DNA from: Paraburkholderia ginsengisoli NBRC 100965
GTDB lineage: Bacteria; Pseudomonadota; Gammaproteobacteria; Burkholderiales; Burkholderiaceae
Assembly: GCF_000739735.1 (NCBI RefSeq)
Contig: NZ_BBJF01000004.1
Coordinates: 744,001 to 808,000, forward strand
Reading direction: 5' to 3'
DNA: 64,000 bases
The first letter of the stretch is position 1. Every line of letters starts with the position of its first letter. Positions 37,568 to 47,390 of the stretch are shown one piece after another. The notes under the pieces are model-generated. The model was not told the origin of the DNA, made no database searches, and worked only from the letters and a program-made list of their open reading frames with translations. A program made the position numbers and the translations under genes.

Positions 37568-38446
37568 CTACAGTTTCTCGGTGTCCCCGGTCTTCGGCTG
37601 CCACTTCATCAAACGCCGCTCGCCGATGCCGACGATCGCATCGAGCACCAGCGCGAACGCGGTCAGCACCAGAATCCCGGCGAACACGGTGTTGATATCG
37701 AAGGTGCCCTCGGCTTGCAGAATCAGATAGCCGACGCCGCGCGCCGACCCGAGATACTCGCCCACCACCGATCCGACGAACGCCAGCCCGACCGACGTAT
37801 GCAGGCTGGAAAACACCCAGCTCATCGCGCTCGGCAAATAGACGAAGCGCAGCAACTGCTTGCGGTTCGCGCCGAGCATCCGGGCATTCGCGAGCACGAC
37901 CGGGCTGACTTCCTTCACACCCTGATAGACGTTGAAGAACACGATGAAGAACACCAGCGTGACGCCCAACGCCACCTTCGACCAGATGCCGAGACCGAAC
38001 CACACGCCGAAGATCGGCGCGAGAATCACGCGTGGCATCGAGTTGGCCGCTTTCACGTACGGATCGAACAACGCGCTCGCGAGCGGCGCGAGCGCGAGCC
38101 ACAGGCCGACGCCAAGCCCGAGCGCGGTGCCGAGCACGAACGCGAGCACCGTCTCGACCAGCGTGATCCAGAGATGCAGATAGATCTCGCCGCCCGTGAA
38201 CCACTCCCAGATCCGCTGCAGCACTTTCTGCGGCTCGCCGAAGAAGAACGCGGCCTTGTTCGGATCGTCGAAATAGAACGCGGGCAGCAGCGTCGGGCTC
38301 GTCAGCACGTACCAGAGCACGAAGCACAGTACGAGCAGCAGCCACTGCCAGATCACCAGATTCGCCCGCCTTGGGCGCAACGTCTTCCACATGACTCGGT
38401 TTGCCTTGAACGATTGGATCAATGCGCCTGCCGCGCGCGCCGGCAC
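37568..38446 (-). CDS. ABC transporter permease (SsuC/TauC/ThiX-type)
   Basis: The 292-residue product has about six membrane segments and the binding-protein-dependent transport motif region (EVSPVVLANARMLGANRKQLLRFVYLPSA, the EAA loop). It fits the nitrate/sulfonate/taurine/pyrimidine-precursor permease class. The start used is GTG at 38446; ATG at 38392 (MWKTLRPRR) is a reasonable alternative. It lies 40 bp after the ATPase gene and forms a transporter with it and the binding protein. Confidence 0.87.
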   Translation of the reverse strand: MPARAAGALIQSFKANRVMWKTLRPRRANLVIWQWLLLVLCFVLWYVLTSPTLLPAFYFDDPNKAAFFFGEPQKVLQRIWEWFTGGEIYLHLWITLVETVLAFVLGTALGLGVGLWLALAPLASALFDPYVKAANSMPRVILAPIFGVWFGLGIWSKVALGVTLVFFIVFFNVYQGVKEVSPVVLANARMLGANRKQLLRFVYLPSAMSWVFSSLHTSVGLAFVGSVVGEYLGSARGVGYLILQAEGTFDINTVFAGILVLTAFALVLDAIVGIGERRLMKWQPKTGDTEKL

Positions 38447-38486
38447 GATGCCGCGCAGCCCGGCGCCAAACGACGACGCAACGCGG

Positions 38487-39299
38487 TTAAACCGCGCTCA
38501 GTTGCTGCTGGTAGCCTTTGAGCACCTCGTCGCGCAGCACGCTCCAGATCTGCGCATGCAGCTCGACGAAGCGCGGATGCGCACGAATCTCGGCGACGTC
38601 GCGCGGACGCGGCAAATCGATCGTGAATTCGCCGATCGGATGCGTGCCCGGTCCCGCCGACAACACCACCACGCGATCGGACATCGCAATCGCTTCGTCG
38701 AGATCGTGCGTGATGAACAGCACCGCTTTGCGTTTCGCGGCCCACAGGTCGAGCAATTCGTTTTCCATTAGCTGACGCGTCTGGATATCGAGCGCGGAAA
38801 ACGGCTCGTCCATCAGGATGATGTCCGGGTCGAGTATCAGCGTCTGCGCCATCGCGACGCGCTTGCGCATGCCGCCCGACAGTTGATGCGGATAGCGATC
38901 GCCGAATCCGCCGAGGCCGACGCGCTTTAACCACTCGTCGGCTTTCGCGCGCGCTTCGGCAATCGGCACGCCTTGAAACGACAGGCCCGCCATCACGTTG
39001 TCGAGCGCCGAACGCCACGGCATCAGCGCGTCCGCCTGGAACATGTAGCCCGCGCGCCGATTGATGCCGTCGAGCGGTTCGCCGAACACGCTGACCGTGC
39101 CCGACGAGGGCGTCAGCAAGCCCGCGCCGACGTTCAGCAAGGTGGACTTACCGCAGCCGGTCGGACCGACCACCGAGACGAACTCGCCCGGCGCGATACG
39201 CAGCGTGGTGTCCTTGACTGCCGTGTAGCGCTGCGTGCGGTTGTCGCGCGCGGAGAATGTGCAGGTGATGTTGTCGAGCGCCAGGGCGGCTACGGTCAT
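38487..39299 (-). CDS. ABC transporter ATP-binding protein (SsuB/TauB-type)
   Basis: The 270-residue ATPase has Walker A GPTGCGKS, a Q-loop (YMFQADALMPW), the signature LSGGMRKR, Walker B ILMDEPFSALD and the H-loop FITHDLDEA. The Q-loop and LSGGMRKRV patterns are those of the SsuB/TauB/NrtD group. The start at 39299 (MTVAALALDN) fits domain boundaries; an upstream in-frame extension is rejected. It lies between the binding-protein gene and the permease. Confidence 0.9.
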   Translation of the reverse strand: MTVAALALDNITCTFSARDNRTQRYTAVKDTTLRIAPGEFVSVVGPTGCGKSTLLNVGAGLLTPSSGTVSVFGEPLDGINRRAGYMFQADALMPWRSALDNVMAGLSFQGVPIAEARAKADEWLKRVGLGGFGDRYPHQLSGGMRKRVAMAQTLILDPDIILMDEPFSALDIQTRQLMENELLDLWAAKRKAVLFITHDLDEAIAMSDRVVVLSAGPGTHPIGEFTIDLPRPRDVAEIRAHPRFVELHAQIWSVLRDEVLKGYQQQLSAV

Positions 39300-39472
39300 C
39301 GTTCGGCTCGCTTGTTCGAAGATCGGTTTTGAAGTGAAGGGATGCGTGGTGGCGGTGGCGTGCGGCCGGCACTGTTGCTGTACTGAACTGGAAGCGGCAG
39401 AGGCTTTCGGCGAGGCGAGCATCCGCTCACCTCGTCTGCCCTGCCCCTTTCGCGCGCCTACCCGCCCGCGCG

Positions 39473-40510
39473 TTACGCCTTGACCGTCGTCAACGCCTTC
39501 TTCACGAAGTCGTTGGTCCACGTCTTCGACAGATCGATCGGCTTGCCCTGCACGTTCGGATCGAACGCCTGCAACGTTTTCAGCGACGTCGCGGGACCAT
39601 CGGCGGGCATCAGGCCGTCGGGCGACATCGCTTCCTTCACGTGCTGCCAGGCGTCCAGGTACACCGCGCGATCGCCGAGCAGATAGCCTTCCGGCACCGT
39701 GTTGATCAGTTCGCTGCCGCTCGCCGCCTGCAGCCACTTGAGCGCGCGCACCATCGCATTGGTCAGCGCCTGCGTGGTGTTCGGATTCTTCGTGATGAAG
39801 CTCTGCGACGCGTACAGGCAGCCCGCCGGCATGTTGCCGCCGAACACGCTGCGCGTATCGGCGAGCGTGCGCGTGTCTGACACGACGCGGATCTCACCCG
39901 TGCGTTCGAGCTTGGTCATGACCGGATCGAGATTGGCGATCGCGTCGATCTGCCCCGACTGCAACGCGGCGATCGCACCGGCACCCGCGCCCACGCCGAT
40001 GAACGCAACGTCTTTCGCGGTCAGCCCGGCCTTCGCGAGCACGAAGCTCGCCATGATCGACGTCGACGAACCCGGGGCCGTCACGCCGATCTTCTTGCCC
40101 TTGAGATCGGCGATCGACTTGTAGTCCGGCATGGTCTTCTTCGACACCGCGAGCACGATCTGCGGCGCGCGTCCCTGCAGCACGAATTCGCGGAACATCT
40201 GCTTTTGCGCCTGCAACAGCAGCGTGTGTTCGAACGCACCGGAGACCACGTCCGCGCTGCCGCCGACCGCCGCCTTCAACGCCTGCGAGCCGCCCGCGAA
40301 ATCGGAAATCTCGACGTCGAGCCCTTCGTCCTTGAAGTAATTGCGACGCTCGGCAATCGTCAGCGGCAGGTAGTAGAACAGGTTCTTGCCGCCGACCGCG
40401 ATCGCCACCTTGGTGGTCTCGGGTTTGCCCTGCGCGAAAGCGAGCGGCGTGGCCGTCAGCGTGGCGCCCGCGAGTGCGGCGCCGCCGGCGAGGAAGGTTC
40501 TGCGTTGCAT
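39473..40510 (-). CDS. ABC transporter substrate-binding protein (SsuA/ThiY NMT1-like)
   Basis: The 345-residue periplasmic protein starts MQRRTFLAGGAALAG, a signal peptide with an RR-containing start and AFA-Q cleavage near residue 26. The mature part has NMT1/THI5-like features (YYLPLTIAERRNYFKDEGLDVEI, DLKGKKIGVTAPGSST, GQIDAIANLDPV). Sulfonates, pyrimidine precursors or aromatic compounds are typical ligands; none can be chosen from sequence. It leads the three-gene transporter set. Confidence 0.88.
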   Translation of the reverse strand: MQRRTFLAGGAALAGATLTATPLAFAQGKPETTKVAIAVGGKNLFYYLPLTIAERRNYFKDEGLDVEISDFAGGSQALKAAVGGSADVVSGAFEHTLLLQAQKQMFREFVLQGRAPQIVLAVSKKTMPDYKSIADLKGKKIGVTAPGSSTSIMASFVLAKAGLTAKDVAFIGVGAGAGAIAALQSGQIDAIANLDPVMTKLERTGEIRVVSDTRTLADTRSVFGGNMPAGCLYASQSFITKNPNTTQALTNAMVRALKWLQAASGSELINTVPEGYLLGDRAVYLDAWQHVKEAMSPDGLMPADGPATSLKTLQAFDPNVQGKPIDLSKTWTNDFVKKALTTVKA

Positions 40511-40678
40511 GGTCTGTCGTCTCCGAACTTTTGTTGTGCGGCTTTTTTTGCGGCTTTATTGAAGCTCTTTTTGTGGCTGCTCGTGCTTGAGCGGTGGTGC
40601 GCGTCGTTGCGCGTGATTGCGTGCGCCCGCTTTTTTGCAGCCACCTTCGCAGTCGCTTCTAACGCTGCTGCATTTTTT

Positions 40679-40737
40679 ACGCGGCGCTAGTAGGCGCCGC
40701 GTTCGAGTCCATCTTCGTGTGATGGCGTGCATCACAC
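40679..40737. other. Two adjacent perfect hairpins after the CoA-transferase gene
   Basis: Hairpin one: GTGTGATG (40717-40724) with CATCACAC (40730-40737), directly after the minus-strand stop codon at 40739. Hairpin two: ACGCGGCGC (40679-40687) with GCGCCGCGT (40694-40702). Neither has a T-run on its 3' side in the minus-strand sense, so they are not classic terminators; they may protect the mRNA end or work with Rho. Confidence 0.5.
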
Positions 40738-40738
40738 T

Positions 40739-41992
40739 TCACACGATCTGTTGCGCGTGCAGCCTTGCGATGTCGTCAGCATCATAACCTAGCGATTGCA
40801 GGACTTCATCGGTATGTTCACCCAGTTCGGGACCGAGCCAGCGCGTCTCGCCGGGCGTCGCCGAGAGCTTCGGCGTGACCGCCGGCAACGTGATTTCCTG
40901 ACCGTCCTGCCACTTGAAGCGCTGGATCATCTGGCGCGCCATGAATTGCGGATCGGTGAACATATCGGCCACGCTGTAGATGCGGCCGACCGGCACGTCG
41001 GCCGCATTCAGCACCGTGAGCGCTTCGTCGATGGTGCGCGTGGCGAGCCATGCGGCAATCGCGCCGTCGATCTCCTGGGTGCGCGGCACGCGCCCGTCGT
41101 TATGCGCAAGACTGGGATCGTTCGCGAGGTCTTCGCGTTCGATCGCCACCATCAGGCGCTTGAAGATCGGATCGCTATTGCCGCCGATCACGATGCTGCC
41201 GTCGCGGCACGGATAGGTATTCGACGGCACGATGCCCGGCAGCGATGCACCGGTGCGCTCGCGCACCATCCCATACACGCCGTACTCGGGCACCACGCTT
41301 TCCATCATGTTGAAGACGGCCTCGTACAGCGCGACGTCGACGACCTGCCCGTTGCCGCCGTTCACCTGCTTGTGATGCAGCGCCATCAACGCGCCGATCA
41401 CGCCGTGCAACGCGGCGATCGAATCGCCGATCGAAATGCCGATGCGCGGTGGCGGCAAATCCGGATAGCCGGTGATATGGCGCAAGCCGCCCATCGATTC
41501 GGCGATCGCGCCGAAGCCGGGCCGGTCGCGATACGGGCCGGTCTGGCCGTAGCCGGACAAGCGCACCATCACGAGGCCGGGGTTTTCCGCGGACAGCACG
41601 TCGTAACCGAGTCCGAGCTTCTCCAGCAAACCCGGCCGGAAATTTTCGACGACGATGTCCGCTTCCTTCGCGAGACGCCGCACGATCTCCTTACCCTCTT
41701 CGGCCTTCAGATTGATCGTGACGGACTTCTTGTTGCGCGCCTGCACGGCCCACCACAGCGACGTGCCACCGACTTCCGGATAGAGCTTGCGCCATTTGCG
41801 CAGTGGATCGCCGCCTTTGGGATCTTCGATCTTGATGACGTCGGCGCCAAACTCGCCGAGAAAACGCGCGGCGAACGGGCCCGCGATCAGCGTGCCGAGT
41901 TCCAGCACCTTGACGCCGGCGAGCGGGCCGCGCGGGGCTTGATTCGGGCCTTCCTGCGCGGCGCTCGCGCCTGATTCGGGGGTGGCGCTCAT
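40739..41992 (-). CDS. CaiB/BaiF family (class III) CoA-transferase
   Basis: The 417-residue product has the class III CoA-transferase features LAGVKVLELGTLIAGPFAARFLGEFGADVIKIEDP, ARNKKSVTINLK, the DIVVENFRPG motif and SGYGQTGPYRDRPGFG. The catalytic aspartate falls in the expected block after FG. GGAGACAC sits just before the ATG at 41992. The CoA donor and acid acceptor are unknown. It lies 228 bp upstream of the ABC transporter genes on the same strand, so the transporter may import its substrate (inference). Confidence 0.88.
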   Translation of the reverse strand: MSATPESGASAAQEGPNQAPRGPLAGVKVLELGTLIAGPFAARFLGEFGADVIKIEDPKGGDPLRKWRKLYPEVGGTSLWWAVQARNKKSVTINLKAEEGKEIVRRLAKEADIVVENFRPGLLEKLGLGYDVLSAENPGLVMVRLSGYGQTGPYRDRPGFGAIAESMGGLRHITGYPDLPPPRIGISIGDSIAALHGVIGALMALHHKQVNGGNGQVVDVALYEAVFNMMESVVPEYGVYGMVRERTGASLPGIVPSNTYPCRDGSIVIGGNSDPIFKRLMVAIEREDLANDPSLAHNDGRVPRTQEIDGAIAAWLATRTIDEALTVLNAADVPVGRIYSVADMFTDPQFMARQMIQRFKWQDGQEITLPAVTPKLSATPGETRWLGPELGEHTDEVLQSLGYDADDIARLHAQQIV

Positions 41993-42126
41993 GTGTCTCC
42001 TTCTTTGCTTCTGGTTTTGATGTTGCTGAACTGCGTGGCCTGCGCGCGGTTCGGCGCGTGCCGCCTTCGCGCTATGCGGCCGCGGCACGCGCCGGTTGCC
42101 TCAGCGACGCGCGCTGCCGCGTCGCT

Positions 42127-42723
42127 TTACATCGAACGGCGGTCGAGCATCGCACGCGCGATCGTGCCGGCGTCGACATACTCGAGTTCGCCGCCCACCG
42201 GTACGCCGCGCGCGAGACGCGTGACGGCCAGACCGCGCGCCTTGAGCGTCTGCCCGAGGTAGTGCGCGGTGGCCTCGCCTTCGTTGGTGAAATTAGTCGC
42301 GAGCACGACTTCCTTGACGACGCCATCCGACGCGCGCCGGACCAGCCGGTCGAAATGAATCTCCTTCGGGCCAATGCCGTCGAGCGGACTCAGCCGCCCC
42401 ATCAGCACGAAATACAGACCGCGATAAGTCATGGTCTGCTCGAGCATGATCTGGTCGGCGGGTGTTTCGACGACGCATAGCAGCGTCGGGTCGCGCTCGT
42501 CATCGAGGCAGACTTCGCAGATCTGCGCTTCGGTAAAGGTGTTGCACTTTTCGCAGTGCTGCAGATGCTCGGTCGCGAACAGCAGCGAGCGGCCGAGCTT
42601 TTCGGCGCCATCGCGGTCGTGCTGCATCAGGTGATACGCCATGCGTTGCGCGGACTTCGGCCCGACTCCGGGCAAGGCGCGCAGCGCTTCGACGAGCGCC
42701 GACAAGGCGGAAGGTTGTTTCAT
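42127..42723 (-). CDS. recR: Recombination mediator protein RecR
   Basis: RecR works with RecO/RecF to load RecA on gapped DNA. The 198-residue product has the helix-hairpin-helix ([19 protein letters not shown]), a zinc finger (Cys57, Cys60, Cys69, Cys72) and a Toprim domain ([34 protein letters not shown]). The C-terminal [12 protein letters not shown] motif is present. It follows dnaX and ybaB, the classic order, but separated from ybaB here by 326 bp. Confidence 0.97.
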   Translation of the reverse strand: MKQPSALSALVEALRALPGVGPKSAQRMAYHLMQHDRDGAEKLGRSLLFATEHLQHCEKCNTFTEAQICEVCLDDERDPTLLCVVETPADQIMLEQTMTYRGLYFVLMGRLSPLDGIGPKEIHFDRLVRRASDGVVKEVVLATNFTNEGEATAHYLGQTLKARGLAVTRLARGVPVGGELEYVDAGTIARAMLDRRSM

Positions 42724-43049
42724 GCGGATCGGCGTCGAAGTGGCTGGTGCCTGGGGTGGATGCGGTTGGCGATGCGGTGCGTTCGGTCAAACTTCTGCTG
42801 AAGCGTCCGCTGTTCTGTCGGCGCGGTGGTGACCGGCGATGCTCATGTCTTCGTGTTCGACGCCGACTCAGTGAACCGCCGCGGACCGGTGCGAACAGAA
42901 CGCACGGCCGACCGGCTTGCGGCGTTCAGTCGTTCGGCTCACGGCCGTGGCGCGCGTGGCTTTCTCGCGCCCGCCAGCCGCTGCCGCCCGCAGCTTCGTT
43001 CACGCCGCGGCGGCAGCAGCCGCGGCGCTCACGCGCCTGGCGGCGTCGT
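42724..43049. other. Intergenic region between ybaB and recR, 326 bp
   Basis: GC-rich spacer with no convincing gene, terminator or promoter. The open frames on both strands are arginine-rich shadows. Confidence 0.5.
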
Positions 43050-43376
43050 TCAGAACGGCAGCTTGAAACCCGGCGGCAGCGGCAGGCCCGACGTCATGCC
43101 GCCCATCTTTTCCTGAGCGGTGGCTTCGGCCTTGCGCACGGCGTCGTTGAACGCGGCGGCGACGAGGTCTTCCAGCATGTCCTTGTCGTCCGCGAGCAGG
43201 CTCGGGTCGATCGACACGCGGCGCACGTCGTTCTTGCAGGTCATCGTCACCTTCACGAGACCGGCGCCCGACTGCCCCTCGACTTCGATCAGCGCGAGCT
43301 GCTCCTGCATCTTCTTCATGTTTTCCTGCATCTGCTGGGCTTGCTTCATCAGCCCGGCGAGTTGGCCTTTCATCAT
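43050..43376 (-). CDS. ybaB: Nucleoid-associated protein YbaB/EbfC
   Basis: The 108-residue DNA-binding dimer protein has the family sequence [33 protein letters not shown] and [23 protein letters not shown]. The start at 43376 (MMKGQLAG) is preferred because AAGGAG is about 7 nt upstream; an ATG two codons earlier overlaps that site. It lies 63 bp after dnaX. Confidence 0.95.
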   Translation of the reverse strand: MMKGQLAGLMKQAQQMQENMKKMQEQLALIEVEGQSGAGLVKVTMTCKNDVRRVSIDPSLLADDKDMLEDLVAAAFNDAVRKAEATAQEKMGGMTSGLPLPPGFKLPF

Positions 43377-43445
43377 GGACATGCTCCTTCTTGATAACTT
43401 GAAATCTGGAAACCGGGCGCTACCGCCAAGGCGAGGCGCCGCGAA

Positions 43446-46163
43446 TCAGTGAACCGACGACGCGCCGTTCGGGGCGGCGTCCGGGGTAATCGGGCGGATC
43501 GAGCCGGGAACGATGCTCGCGCCGAACTCGCGAATCAGCGACTGCACGAACGGATCGGCGCCGATCTCGCGCTCCGCTTCCCGCTGCCGCTGCGCGCGCA
43601 TCGCGGCGTCGTGCGCGGCGGCGGTGCGGCGCGCCGCGCCGACTTCGACCAGCACCTCAACCTGCCGGCCAAGCCGTTCGGCCAGCGCGGTCTTCAGTTT
43701 AGCGACCTGCGACGCTTCCGCGTACTGCGGCACCGGCACATTCAGTTTGAGCGTGTTGCCGTCGAGCGCCATCAGTTCGCTGTTGAACGCGAGCTGATAC
43801 GAGATGCCCTTGAGCGGCAAACCGACGGCGAGCGCCGGCCAGTCGCCGTTGAAGCCGAGCGGATCGAGCGGCACGGCGGGCGGCAGCGGCCGCGCGTCGA
43901 CCGCCGGCGCGGGTGCGGCGGCCGGGGCGTTCACGCGGACATCGTCGGGGCCGCGGTCGAACACGGGCATGTAGTCGTCGTCGGGCGGACCGAAGTAGCC
44001 GTCGTCCGAAGCCGAGATCGGCACGTAGTCGTCGGGCGGCATGTCGTCCCACGGCGGCATCGACGAGCCGTTCTGCTCAGCGCCGTTGCGCGGGGCCGGC
44101 GACGACGATGCGCGGGCGGCTGGTGCGGCGTCTTGCGGGGCTGTGTCTTGCGGCGCGCGGCGCGGCGCACCCGGCGTCGGCACTGGGACCACCACGCGGG
44201 GCGCGGCGGGTTTCGGCGTGGCCGGTGCAGCGGGCTTCGCGGCTGCCGCCGCAGTGGCGCGGCCTCGATCCGACGATACCTTCAGACCGGCGCTGCGCAA
44301 CACGTCGAGTGCGGCACTCGCGCCACCGGCGCGGCGCGGCGCGGCTTCGGCTGCGGACGCTGATTCGGATGGTTCCTGCCGCGCGGCGGCGGCCTGCTCC
44401 GTGCGCGCGAGCGCGGCGGTGGCCGGCGCAGTGAGCGCAGAGGCCGGCGCCGCGTCGTCGACACGGAGCGCGGCGGGCGCTGCGTTGGCGGCGGCTGCGT
44501 TGGCGGCGGCTTCGGGGGTTTCGTTTGCAATCGCGTCGTTGGGGCGAGCGCTCGCGGACGCTGCGTTCGAAGCCGCGTCGGCAGGTGCGTCGTCCCACGG
44601 GGCCAATGCAGGTGCGCGTGCCACTGCGGTTGCGGGCGTCGCCCCGGTCGGCGCCCGTGCGGGCACCGGAGTCGCTTCCTCGGCAACCTTCACCGGCTCG
44701 GCTTCGATTACCGCTTCGGCTTCGGATGATTGCAGGGGCACGGCGCCTTGTGCGGCATCCGCTGACGCAGACTGCGCTGCATTCGTGAGCTGTGCTGCAT
44801 GCGTGCTTTGCTGCGCGGCGGACATCGCAGATTCGCTCGCCGCATGGGACATGGCGCCGTTATCAGCCAGTGCACGGCCAGCTTGCGATTCACGAACTGG
44901 CGCGGCCGTGTTCGCCGCTTCACGTGCAGCAACCGGCAGGGTCGTCGGAGCGGCAACCGCCGGCGAGTCCGACAACGCCCGCAACGCCGCCACCGTCGAT
45001 GCACCCGCACGCTTCGCACCAGCCGCATTCGCCTGGCCAGCCGCGCGCGCACCACCCGCCGCACCACCACCGCCGGTCGGCGCGGGCTCGAACGCCAGCA
45101 TGCGCAGCAGCGTCATCGTGAAGCCGGCGTATTCATCGGGCGCAAGCCCCAGCTCGTTCCGACCAATCGTCGCGATCTGATAGAACAACTGCACCTGCTC
45201 GGCGCTCAACGCATCGGCGAAGCGGCGCAGATCGCCCGCCTCCGGCCACTCGTCCAGCACCGACGACGGCGCGAACTGCGCCCACGCGATCCGATGCAGC
45301 AGGCTCGCCAGATCCTGCAAGGCCGTCGAAAACGACAGACTGCGCAACGCCATCTCGTCGGCGACCGCCAGCACCGCCGCGCCGTCACCGTCCGCGAGCG
45401 CATCGAGCAAGCGGATCAGATAACTTTGATCGAGTGCGCCGAGCATGCCGCGCACCGCCTCTTCATTCACCTGATTGGCCGAATAGGCAATCGCCTGATC
45501 GGTCAACGACAACGCATCGCGCATCGAACCGTCGGCCGCGCGCGCGAGCAGGCGCAATGCCTGGGCGTCGTACGGCACCTGCTCTTCGCCGAGAATGTGT
45601 TCCAGGTGCGAGACGATATGGCCCGCGGGCATCTGCTTCAGATTGAACTGCAGACAGCGCGACAGCACCGTGACCGGAATCTTCTGCGGATCGGTGGTGG
45701 CGAGAATGAACTTGACGTGCGACGGCGGCTCTTCCAGCGTCTTCAGCATCGCATTGAAGGCGTGGTTGGTCAGCATGTGCACTTCGTCGATCATGTAGAC
45801 CTTGAAGCGCGCGTCGACCGGGGCATACACCGCGCGCTCCAGCAGCGCCGCCATTTCGTCGACACCGCGATTGCTCGCCGCGTCCATCTCCACATAATCG
45901 ACGAAGCGCCCTTCGTCGATCTCGCGACACGCGCGACACACGCCGCACGGCGTGGACGTCACGCCGGTTTCGCAATTCAGCGCCTTGGCGAAGATGCGCG
46001 ACAGCGTCGTTTTACCGACGCCGCGGGTGCCGGTGAACAGATAGGCATGGTGCAGACGGCCGCCGTCGAGGGCGTGCGTGAGCGCGCGCACCACGTGCTC
46101 CTGTCCGACGAGCGACGCGAAATCCTTCGGCCGCCATTTGCGTGCGAGAACTTGATAGGTCAT
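43446..46163 (-). CDS. dnaX: DNA polymerase III subunit gamma/tau
   Basis: The 905-residue clamp-loader ATPase has Walker A GTRGVGKT (ending Lys51), zinc-binding cysteines (Cys64, Cys73, Cys76, Cys79), the DEVHML box and sensor motifs through about residue 370. A very long Ala/Pro/Glu-rich linker (about 370-760) precedes the tau-specific C-terminal domain that binds the alpha subunit (about 770-890). E. coli tau is 643 residues. I see no A-rich slippery site of the E. coli type, so only the full-length product is predicted from sequence. Confidence 0.95.
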   Translation of the reverse strand: MTYQVLARKWRPKDFASLVGQEHVVRALTHALDGGRLHHAYLFTGTRGVGKTTLSRIFAKALNCETGVTSTPCGVCRACREIDEGRFVDYVEMDAASNRGVDEMAALLERAVYAPVDARFKVYMIDEVHMLTNHAFNAMLKTLEEPPSHVKFILATTDPQKIPVTVLSRCLQFNLKQMPAGHIVSHLEHILGEEQVPYDAQALRLLARAADGSMRDALSLTDQAIAYSANQVNEEAVRGMLGALDQSYLIRLLDALADGDGAAVLAVADEMALRSLSFSTALQDLASLLHRIAWAQFAPSSVLDEWPEAGDLRRFADALSAEQVQLFYQIATIGRNELGLAPDEYAGFTMTLLRMLAFEPAPTGGGGAAGGARAAGQANAAGAKRAGASTVAALRALSDSPAVAAPTTLPVAAREAANTAAPVRESQAGRALADNGAMSHAASESAMSAAQQSTHAAQLTNAAQSASADAAQGAVPLQSSEAEAVIEAEPVKVAEEATPVPARAPTGATPATAVARAPALAPWDDAPADAASNAASASARPNDAIANETPEAAANAAAANAAPAALRVDDAAPASALTAPATAALARTEQAAAARQEPSESASAAEAAPRRAGGASAALDVLRSAGLKVSSDRGRATAAAAAKPAAPATPKPAAPRVVVPVPTPGAPRRAPQDTAPQDAAPAARASSSPAPRNGAEQNGSSMPPWDDMPPDDYVPISASDDGYFGPPDDDYMPVFDRGPDDVRVNAPAAAPAPAVDARPLPPAVPLDPLGFNGDWPALAVGLPLKGISYQLAFNSELMALDGNTLKLNVPVPQYAEASQVAKLKTALAERLGRQVEVLVEVGAARRTAAAHDAAMRAQRQREAEREIGADPFVQSLIREFGASIVPGSIRPITPDAAPNGASSVH

Positions 46164-46385
46164 GCGGAAATTGTATCAGTAACGATGCCGCTCAAAACCG
46201 GCACATGAGCGCGTGTCGCCGCTTCATTGAAGCCGGCTAACGGACTGATAGAAAAAAATGGATGAGCCGCGCGAAGTACGGACGTGAGGTAGGCGCATGC
46301 ACCGGAAATGGCGACGCTAAGGGTAAATCACGACTGAGGAGAGTGTGCGGAGAAACCCGCCGCGCAGACAACAGAAAAGGAAGGT

Positions 46386-46482
46386 GACGAGCCCGACCCT
46401 CGGCACTGGTGGAAAACGGCTGTGGCTGCTTCGTTCCCGACCTGACCAGATTGACCATCCCTCCATGCGAGGAGGCCCGTCA
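46386..46482 (-). ncRNA. ffs: 4.5S RNA, small bacterial signal recognition particle RNA
   Basis: The minus strand contains the conserved SRP RNA core GGTCAGGTCGGGAACGAAGC followed by AGCCACAGCCG. Flanking arms (GACGGGCCTCC at the 5' side, GTCGGGCTCGTC at the 3' side) pair to close the hairpin. It lies 223 bp upstream of dnaX on the same strand, the usual beta- and gammaproteobacterial position. An extended -10 element (TGATAGAAT, 46489-46497) precedes it. Ends are estimated to within several bases. Confidence 0.92.
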
Positions 46483-46931
46483 CGAAACATTCTATCACCG
46501 CTTGGCCCATCGCGCGACTGTTAATACGAGCAAAGTGACATCGACGCGCGAATCAGGCTGTTCACACCATATAGCACGCGGCTCGCGAGCGCGCCTGCGA
46601 GGCACTTGAGTTCGCCGCGCGAGGCACCACATAAAGTGCGTCGCGACAGTTGCAACGCAATTGAAACGTAGTGGCACTTCACCGGCAGCCGTTGGCCCCA
46701 CTGCCCCTGACGAGTACTATCGCCCCCGGCAACGCATAGCGAATTAAGCTAAACTGCCATACGGATGACCCGCATGCGCGTGCCTTCCGCACACTCCGGG
46801 ATAGGCATCGATTTTCCGGCGCGTGTCGGCAAGACTACGGATGCGGCAAAGCGAACAGAAGTTTCCTTAGGTTTTGACGTATCGTGGCGAGCAATTCAGG
46901 CGGGCCTCGAACCGATAGAGGTATTCATACA
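46483..46931. other. Intergenic region between ffs and trxA, 449 bp
   Basis: It contains the ffs promoter (extended -10 at 46489-46497, minus strand) and presumably the trxA promoter. No gene-like frame is supported. The stretch near 46735-46760 is AT-richer, as expected for a promoter, but no clean hexamer pair is visible. Confidence 0.5.
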
Positions 46932-47258
46932 ATGAGCGAACAAATCAAGCATATTAGCGACGCATCGTTCGAACAGGACGTCGTGAAATCCGATAAACCC
47001 GTGCTGCTCGACTTCTGGGCCGAATGGTGCGGTCCGTGCAAGATGATCGCGCCGATCCTCGACGAAGTCGCGAAGGATTACGCTGATCGTCTGCAGATCG
47101 CCAAGATCAATGTCGACGAGCATCAATCGACGCCGGTCAAGTTTGGCGTGCGCGGCATCCCCACGCTGATCCTGTTCAAGAACGGCGCTGTCGCCGCGCA
47201 GAAGGTCGGCGCATTGTCGAAGTCGCAACTCACCGCGTTCCTCGACGGCAACCTGTGA
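46932..47258 (+). CDS. trxA: Thioredoxin 1
   Basis: The 108-residue disulfide reductase has the WCGPC active site (Cys33, Cys36), the buried DFWAEW, cis-proline loop GIPT and FKNG. It reduces cytosolic disulfides with thioredoxin reductase. The ATG at 46932 gives the standard N-terminus [10 protein letters not shown], with GAGG upstream. It precedes rho by 238 bp, the conserved trxA-rho order. Confidence 0.97.
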   Translation: MSEQIKHISDASFEQDVVKSDKPVLLDFWAEWCGPCKMIAPILDEVAKDYADRLQIAKINVDEHQSTPVKFGVRGIPTLILFKNGAVAAQKVGALSKSQLTAFLDGNL

Positions 47259-47390
47259 AGCGGCGCGCATCGGCGCGCTGCGGGTCGCTCCAGACCCGCG
47301 AACGTGCCGGGTTGAGCGTGTTGTCAGTCGGCAACACGCTCGACAGGAAAGATGCCATGCCGCCGCACTGGCGGAAATTGGCCTGTGCTA

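Noticed and set aside
40456-40644. A 62-codon Lys/Ala-rich frame upstream of the ABC binding-protein gene
   Set aside because: No ribosome site is visible, it overlaps the start of the binding-protein gene, and its composition follows from A-rich leader DNA.
43950-45100. GC-rich, Ala-codon-rich stretch as a possible inserted element
   Set aside because: It is in frame with dnaX and encodes the tau linker; no flanking repeats or transposase features are seen.
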